From Tuctoria greenei (lineage: Eukaryota; Streptophyta; Magnoliopsida; Poales; Poaceae), in the NCBI GenBank assembly GCA_036927565.1, contig JAYESD010000004.1, positions 67,826,933-67,890,932 of the forward strand: a stretch of DNA of 64,000 nucleotides, given 5' to 3'. The notes beneath the pieces were generated by a model. The model saw nothing but the letters and a program-made list of their open reading frames with translations. It did not search any database and was not told where the DNA came from. This document shows, piece by piece, positions 60,420-64,000 of the stretch. A program made the position numbers and the translations under genes. Position 1 is the stretch's first letter, and each line of letters opens with the position of its first letter.

Positions 60420-63400
60420 TCAATTTAAGCCATGAGGATGCATAACCCCTATTTCACTACGAATATAACAAAAACGAGTGAAATCCAAAGGTTTTGTAAA
60501 AATGTCAGCCAATTGTTGTTCGGTATCTACATGGTGAAGCACAATGTTTCCTTTTTCAACATTATCACGGAGAAAGTGATACCTAATGTCAATGTGCTTA
60601 GTTCTAGAATGTCGCACGGGGTTTTTAGCAATGCAAATAGCACTAGTGTTATCACAGAACAGTGGAACACTATCTAGATCAACCCCATAGTCCTTAAGTG
60701 TTTGAACAATCCAAAAAATTTGTGAACAAGCACTAGCAGCAGCTACATACTCAGATTCAGCTGTGGATTGTGCAACTGAACTTTGTTTTCTAGAGGACCA
60801 AGCAACAAGAGAATTACCAAGAAAATGACAAGCACCGGAAGTACTTTTCCTATCAATCCTACAACACCCAAAATCAGCATCCGAAAAAGCTTTCAAAGAA
60901 ACGATTGAGGAAGAAGGAAGAAAAATGCCAAATTCTTGAGTTCCATGTAAGTACCTGAGAATCCTTTTGACGGCTTGACGATGTGAAACACGTGGGGAAG
61001 CTTGAAACCGTGCACAAAGACATACGCTGAATTGTATGTCCGGTCTTGATGCCGTAAGGTACAAAAGTGATCCGATCATACTTCTATAATCTTTTTGATC
61101 CACGGATTCACCATCTTCATCAAGTTCAAGTGTTGTTGCTGTTCCCATTGGTGTCCGAAGAGGCTTGCTTTTGTCCATGTTGAAGCGCCTTAGGAGATCT
61201 TTGGTATACTTTGTTTGATGCACAAAGGTACCCTCCTTGGTTTGCTTGATTTGCAGCCCCAAAAAGTAAGTGAGTTCACCCATCATACTCATTTCAAATT
61301 CGGAACTCATCATTGCTGAAAACTTGGACACAAGATCATGAGAAACACAACCAAAGATAATACCATCCACATACACTTGAACGAATAATGAGTCATTGCC
61401 ATGATTAAGCACAAAAAGAGTTTTATCAACCTTTCCCATTGTAAACCCCTTTTCAAGTAAGAATGTTTTTAACCTATCATACCATGCTCTAGGGGCTTGT
61501 TTGAGACCATATAAGGCTTTGGACAGTTTGTAAACATGATTAGGAAAATCTGGATTTTCAAAACCTGGTGGTTGTTTGACATAAACCTCCTCATCTATGT
61601 AGCCATTAAGAAAAGCACTTTTAACATCCATTTGATATAGCTTAAAACCTTTAGATGCTGCGAAAGCTAACAAAATTCTTATGGCTTCTAATCTAGCGAC
61701 AGGAGCAAAAGTTTCATCAAAATCTAGACCTTCAACTTGAGTGAAACCTTGAGCAACCAACCTAGCCTTATTCCTAATCACAACCCCATCCTCACTTTGT
61801 TTATTTTTATATACCCATTTAGTTCCAATTAAAGTGTGGCCTTGAGGTGGAGGTACAAGTTTCCAAACATTATTTCTTTCAAAATTTTCTAACTCTTCTT
61901 GCATGGCAATAATCCAAGATTCATTAGTGAGTGCGTGTGATATATCTTTGGGTTCAAAAGAAGCAACAAAAGCAGAATGAGCATGAGAGTTTGGATCGCA
62001 AAACCTGGACCGTGTGACTCGTTCATGCAAGCTTCCAATCATCTGTTGTGGGGGATGATCTTTGTAAAAACGTAGGGGAACAGATGTCTCACAAGCTTCT
62101 TTTTCATTAGGTTCATTGTAGATTGATGAGCTTGTGATTTGTGGACGATCAGGACCAGCAGAGGTGACAGCCGGAGCTTGTTCAATGTCCGGAGCTGGAC
62201 ACGTGTCAACTTCGGAACTACCAGGCAGTATCACCGACTCTTCTTCATCTTCGAAAATACCCTCCCCCTGAGAATATGAATCTGGTCCTGCAACACCGGA
62301 GCTAGTACTTGGGCTAGCTTCATCAAAAGACACTTCACAAGTCTCCACAATTTTGTTAGTGTCAAGTAAAAGCACACGGTAGCCTCTAGTATGAGATGGA
62401 TAACCAAGAAACATGCCATCATTGGATCTAGGTTCAAATTTATCAAGATTACCATGTTTCTTAACAAAGCATTTGCAACCAAAGACCCGAAAGTGTGTAA
62501 CACTAGGCCTATGTCCAAACCGGAGCTCATATGGTGTTTTACCTAGCTTAGCACGCAAGAAAACACGATTTGAGACATAACAAGCGGTTGCTAATGCATC
62601 AGCCCAAAATTTCCTAGGGGTTTGATATTCATCAAGCATAGTCCTAGCCATCTCAACTAGGGTTCTGTTCTTTCTTTCTACAACACCGTTTTGTTGAGGT
62701 ACATATGGTGAAGAAAATTGATGATCTATTCTATTTTCAGCACAAAAGTGATCAAAGAATTGATTTTTAAATTCAATTCCATTATCACTTCTAATTGCTT
62801 TTAATGATTCTGGGTGATCAATTGATAATCTAAGAAATAAAGTTCTAAAGTGACTAAAGACTTCATTCTTAGACGCCATAAAATACACCCAAGAATATCT
62901 AGAATAATCATCAACAATAACAAGAGCATACCATTTACCTCCGAAGGATTGAACACGTGAAGGTCCTACGGTGTCAAGATGCAAAAGTTGACATGGTTCA
63001 GTTGTCATGATCATTGTGAGAGGAGTATGTGAACCTGCAACCATCTTAGCATGTCTACAAGAAGAGCACACAATTTCTTTGTCCCCTTTAAGCTTAGGCA
63101 GCCCACGTATGCGATCAAGAGCACTAACACACGTTAGGTGATCAAAGCCTACGTGACCAAGTCTACGATGCCAAAAATATAAGTCCTTTGAATCATTAGC
63201 AACTAGACACCTATGCTTAGAAGAAGACATATCAAAATCAGCTTTAAAAACTCTTCCAAACCGAGACATGTTAAAAATAAGCTCACTATTTGAATCTACA
63301 ACTTTGCAGCAGTTTTTATTGAAAGTAATTTCTAGATTTTCATCTAGCAATTGTGAAACAGAAAGCAAGTTATATTTCAAATTTTTGACAAGTGCCACAT

Positions 63401-63593
63401 CCTTCAAAGTGTAGTGATCATTTACTCTAACCGAACCCTTAGCAATTATAGGAGTTGAAGAATTATCGGCAAAAGTAACATTCTCTACACGTGACACAAA
63501 GGTGAGGGAGGAGAACCAATCTTTGTTACCGGTCATGTGGCGTGAGCAACCTGAATCCACAATCCAAATATTCTCCTTCCTCAAGCGTGTAAC
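60420..63593 (-). CDS. Pol of element G: protease, integrase, RT, RNase H
   Basis: Open from just after the gag TAG. The first residues VTRLRKENIW have no ATG, so expression needs readthrough, splicing or a non-ATG start. Numbering from the TTG at 63584: protease D10-S11-G12; zinc finger H139, H144, C173, C176; integrase D204, D267, E303 (35 residues between the last two). An acidic, variable spacer covers about 425-500. RT spans about 560-800, with D653 in QMDVKSAF. Residues 738-741 read YVDG, not YVDD (GGT at 61364-61362), so a metal-binding Asp is lost. RNase H has D902, E943, D978 and D1027. It ends HPHGLN at 60420. Length and order are normal for copia. It is probably RT-dead unless the base is an error. 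Confidence 0.93.
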   Translation of the reverse strand, partial: VTRLRKENIWIVDSGCSRHMTGNKDWFSSLTFVSRVENVTFADNSSTPIIAKGSVRVNDHYTLKDVALVKNLKYNLLSVSQLLDENLEITFNKNCCKVVDSNSELIFNMSRFGRVFKADFDMSSSKHRCLVANDSKDLYFWHRRLGHVGFDHLTCVSALDRIRGLPKLKGDKEIVCSSCRHAKMVAGSHTPLTMIMTTEPCQLLHLDTVGPSRVQSFGGKWYALVIVDDYSRYSWVYFMASKNEVFSHFRTLFLRLSIDHPESLKAIRSDNGIEFKNQFFDHFCAENRIDHQFSSPYVPQQNGVVERKNRTLVEMARTMLDEYQTPRKFWADALATACYVSNRVFLRAKLGKTPYELRFGHRPSVTHFRVFGCKCFVKKHGNLDKFEPRSNDGMFLGYPSHTRGYRVLLLDTNKIVETCEVSFDEASPSTSSGVAGPDSYSQGEGIFEDEEESVILPGSSEVDTCPAPDIEQAPAVTSAGPDRPQITSSSIYNEPNEKEACETSVPLRFYKDHPPQQMIGSLHERVTRSRFCDPNSHAHSAFVASFEPKDISHALTNESWIIAMQEELENFERNNVWKLVPPPQGHTLIGTKWVYKNKQSEDGVVIRNKARLVAQGFTQVEGLDFDETFAPVARLEAIRILLAFAASKGFKLYQMDVKSAFLNGYIDEEVYVKQPPGFENPDFPNHVYKLSKALYGLKQAPRAWYDRLKTFLLEKGFTMGKVDKTLFVLNHGNDSLFVQVYVDGIIFGCVSHDLVSKFSAMMSSEFEMSMMGELTYFLGLQIKQTKEGTFVHQTKYTKDLLRRFNMDKSKPLRTPMGTATTLELDEDGESVDQKDYRSMIGSLLYLTASRPDIQFSVCLCARFQASPRVSHRQAVKRILRYLHGTQEFGIFLPSSSIVSLKAFSDADFGCCRIDRKSTSGACHFLGNSLVAWSSRKQSSVAQSTAESEYVAAASACSQIFWIVQTLKDYGVDLDSVPLFCDNTSAICIAKNPVRHSRTKHIDIRYHFLRDNVEKGNIVLHHVDTEQQLADIFTKPLDFTRFCYIRSEIGVMHPHGLN

Positions 63594-63596
63594 CTA
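63594..63596 (-). other. In-frame TAG between gag and pol of element G
   Basis: The context on the minus strand is GCTTCTATG-TAG-GTTACACGC. Gag and pol are in the same frame on either side. The same TAG is at 1571, 23914, 34262 (minus) and 40148 in the other copies. It fits either readthrough or a splice acceptor (TTGTGCTTCTATGTAG then G). Confidence 0.85.
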
Positions 63597-64000
63597 CATA
63601 GAAGCACAATACGCCGATGACTCAATACTGGGGTTAGTCAAAAGGCATTTAGGAATCCAGTACTGAGTCACGCGACGTGCACCAGGAAAAACACGCGAAT
63701 GCTGAGATAAAACAGCAGGTTTATGAGTCAAAGATTGAGGTTTTCTGTTCTTAACAGTTGATTTAGAAGTTGTTACTTGTTTAGAGTGAAAACCGGTAGC
63801 TCCGGAGGTAAAAGCAGAAGGTCCGGAGGCAAAAACTGAAGCTCCAGAGGGAACAACAGAAGATCCGGTAGCTCTTGGAGCTATCGGAACTATCGGAGCT
63901 GCTTTTGCGGATTTCTTACCAGAAGGTCTGGAAGCTACCTTCTCAAATTTCTGACTCAGTAAAGCAGGTTGTGTTTTTCTAATTGCATGAAAGTTATAAG
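63594..64000 (-). CDS. Gag C-terminus of element G (partial)
   Basis: An open frame of 134 codons runs off the window edge without a stop. It ends YWIPKCLLTNPSIESSAYC plus ASM before the TAG, matching the Gag ends of A, C, E and F. Upstream of this conserved end is an Ala/Ser/Pro/Gly-rich stretch (for example SGASVFASGPSAFTSGATG) built from diverged repeats of a TCCGG-containing DNA unit. The other copies lack it. The second zinc knuckle would lie just outside the window. Confidence 0.82.
   Translation of the reverse strand, partial: YNFHAIRKTQPALLSQKFEKVASRPSGKKSAKAAPIVPIAPRATGSSVVPSGASVFASGPSAFTSGATGFHSKQVTTSKSTVKNRKPQSLTHKPAVLSQHSRVFPGARRVTQYWIPKCLLTNPSIESSAYCASM

Larger units (their letters stand above)
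57535..64000 (-). mobile_element. Copia element G, best preserved, 5' end outside window
   Basis: It is read leftward. The gag C-terminus is open to the window edge, then comes the family TAG, a 3.2-kb open pol, the polypurine spacer (59372-60419) and a 3' LTR (57535-59371). The absence of stops or frameshifts in pol sets it apart from A-F and suggests recent insertion. It sits in gypsy-like remnant 2. Confidence 0.94.

Noticed and set aside
1..64000. Host protein-coding genes, tRNA or rRNA genes
   Set aside because: No frame outside the transposons shows a host domain, and no tRNA cloverleaf or rRNA segment was recognised; the only tRNA-like match is the primer binding site.

Overview
This window is plant nuclear DNA, almost certainly from a grass with a large, repeat-rich genome. 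It holds no convincing host gene. Nearly every base belongs to nested, broken or rearranged transposable elements. Eukaryotic TATA boxes, AATAAA signals, plant-type splice sites and the element families present (SIRE/Maximus-like Ty1/copia, L1-type LINE, CACTA/En-Spm, a Ty3/gypsy-like family) all support this. The species cannot be fixed from sequence alone.

Layout. 1-7445: copia element A (+), degenerate, with its 3' LTR at 5695-7445. 7446-9117: old noncoding repeat, perhaps a gypsy LTR. 9118-11337: copia B (+), an internally deleted remnant. 11338-12764: a lone inverted copia LTR. 12765-29714: copia C (+), whose 5' LTR is split by a full-length LINE (13739-20900, minus strand, 14-bp target duplication). 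29715-31069: copia D (+), which shares C's 3' LTR and keeps only gag. 31070-38170: copia E (-), fused tail-first to D. 38171-38869: LTR-like AT-rich insert. 38870-45770: copia F (+). 45776-47341: gypsy-like remnant (-). 47342-47839: copia LTR fragment. 47840 to about 55166: CACTA element (-) with one visible end, a subterminal repeat array, a damaged transposase gene and an unexplained block of three tandem cassettes. 55167-57534: second gypsy-like remnant (-). 57535-64000: copia G (-), the youngest-looking element, with an uninterrupted 3.2-kb pol frame and an open gag frame running off the window.

The copia copies form one family. They have about 1.65-1.85-kb TG...CA LTRs, an initiator-Met tRNA primer site, and a Gag with a UBN2-like N-terminus, two CCHC knuckles and a CxxC/coiled-coil spacer. 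Pol order is protease, integrase, RT, RNase H. About 1 kb carrying several polypurine tracts lies before the 3' LTR. The most interesting signal is an in-frame TAG between gag and pol at the same place in all five copies that span the junction, which suggests regulated readthrough or splicing. Element G, otherwise intact in pol, carries YVDG instead of YVDD in its RT active site. D/E and B/C create large inverted repeats that could yield double-stranded RNA. The cassette block at 53404-54918 is the best candidate for something undescribed.
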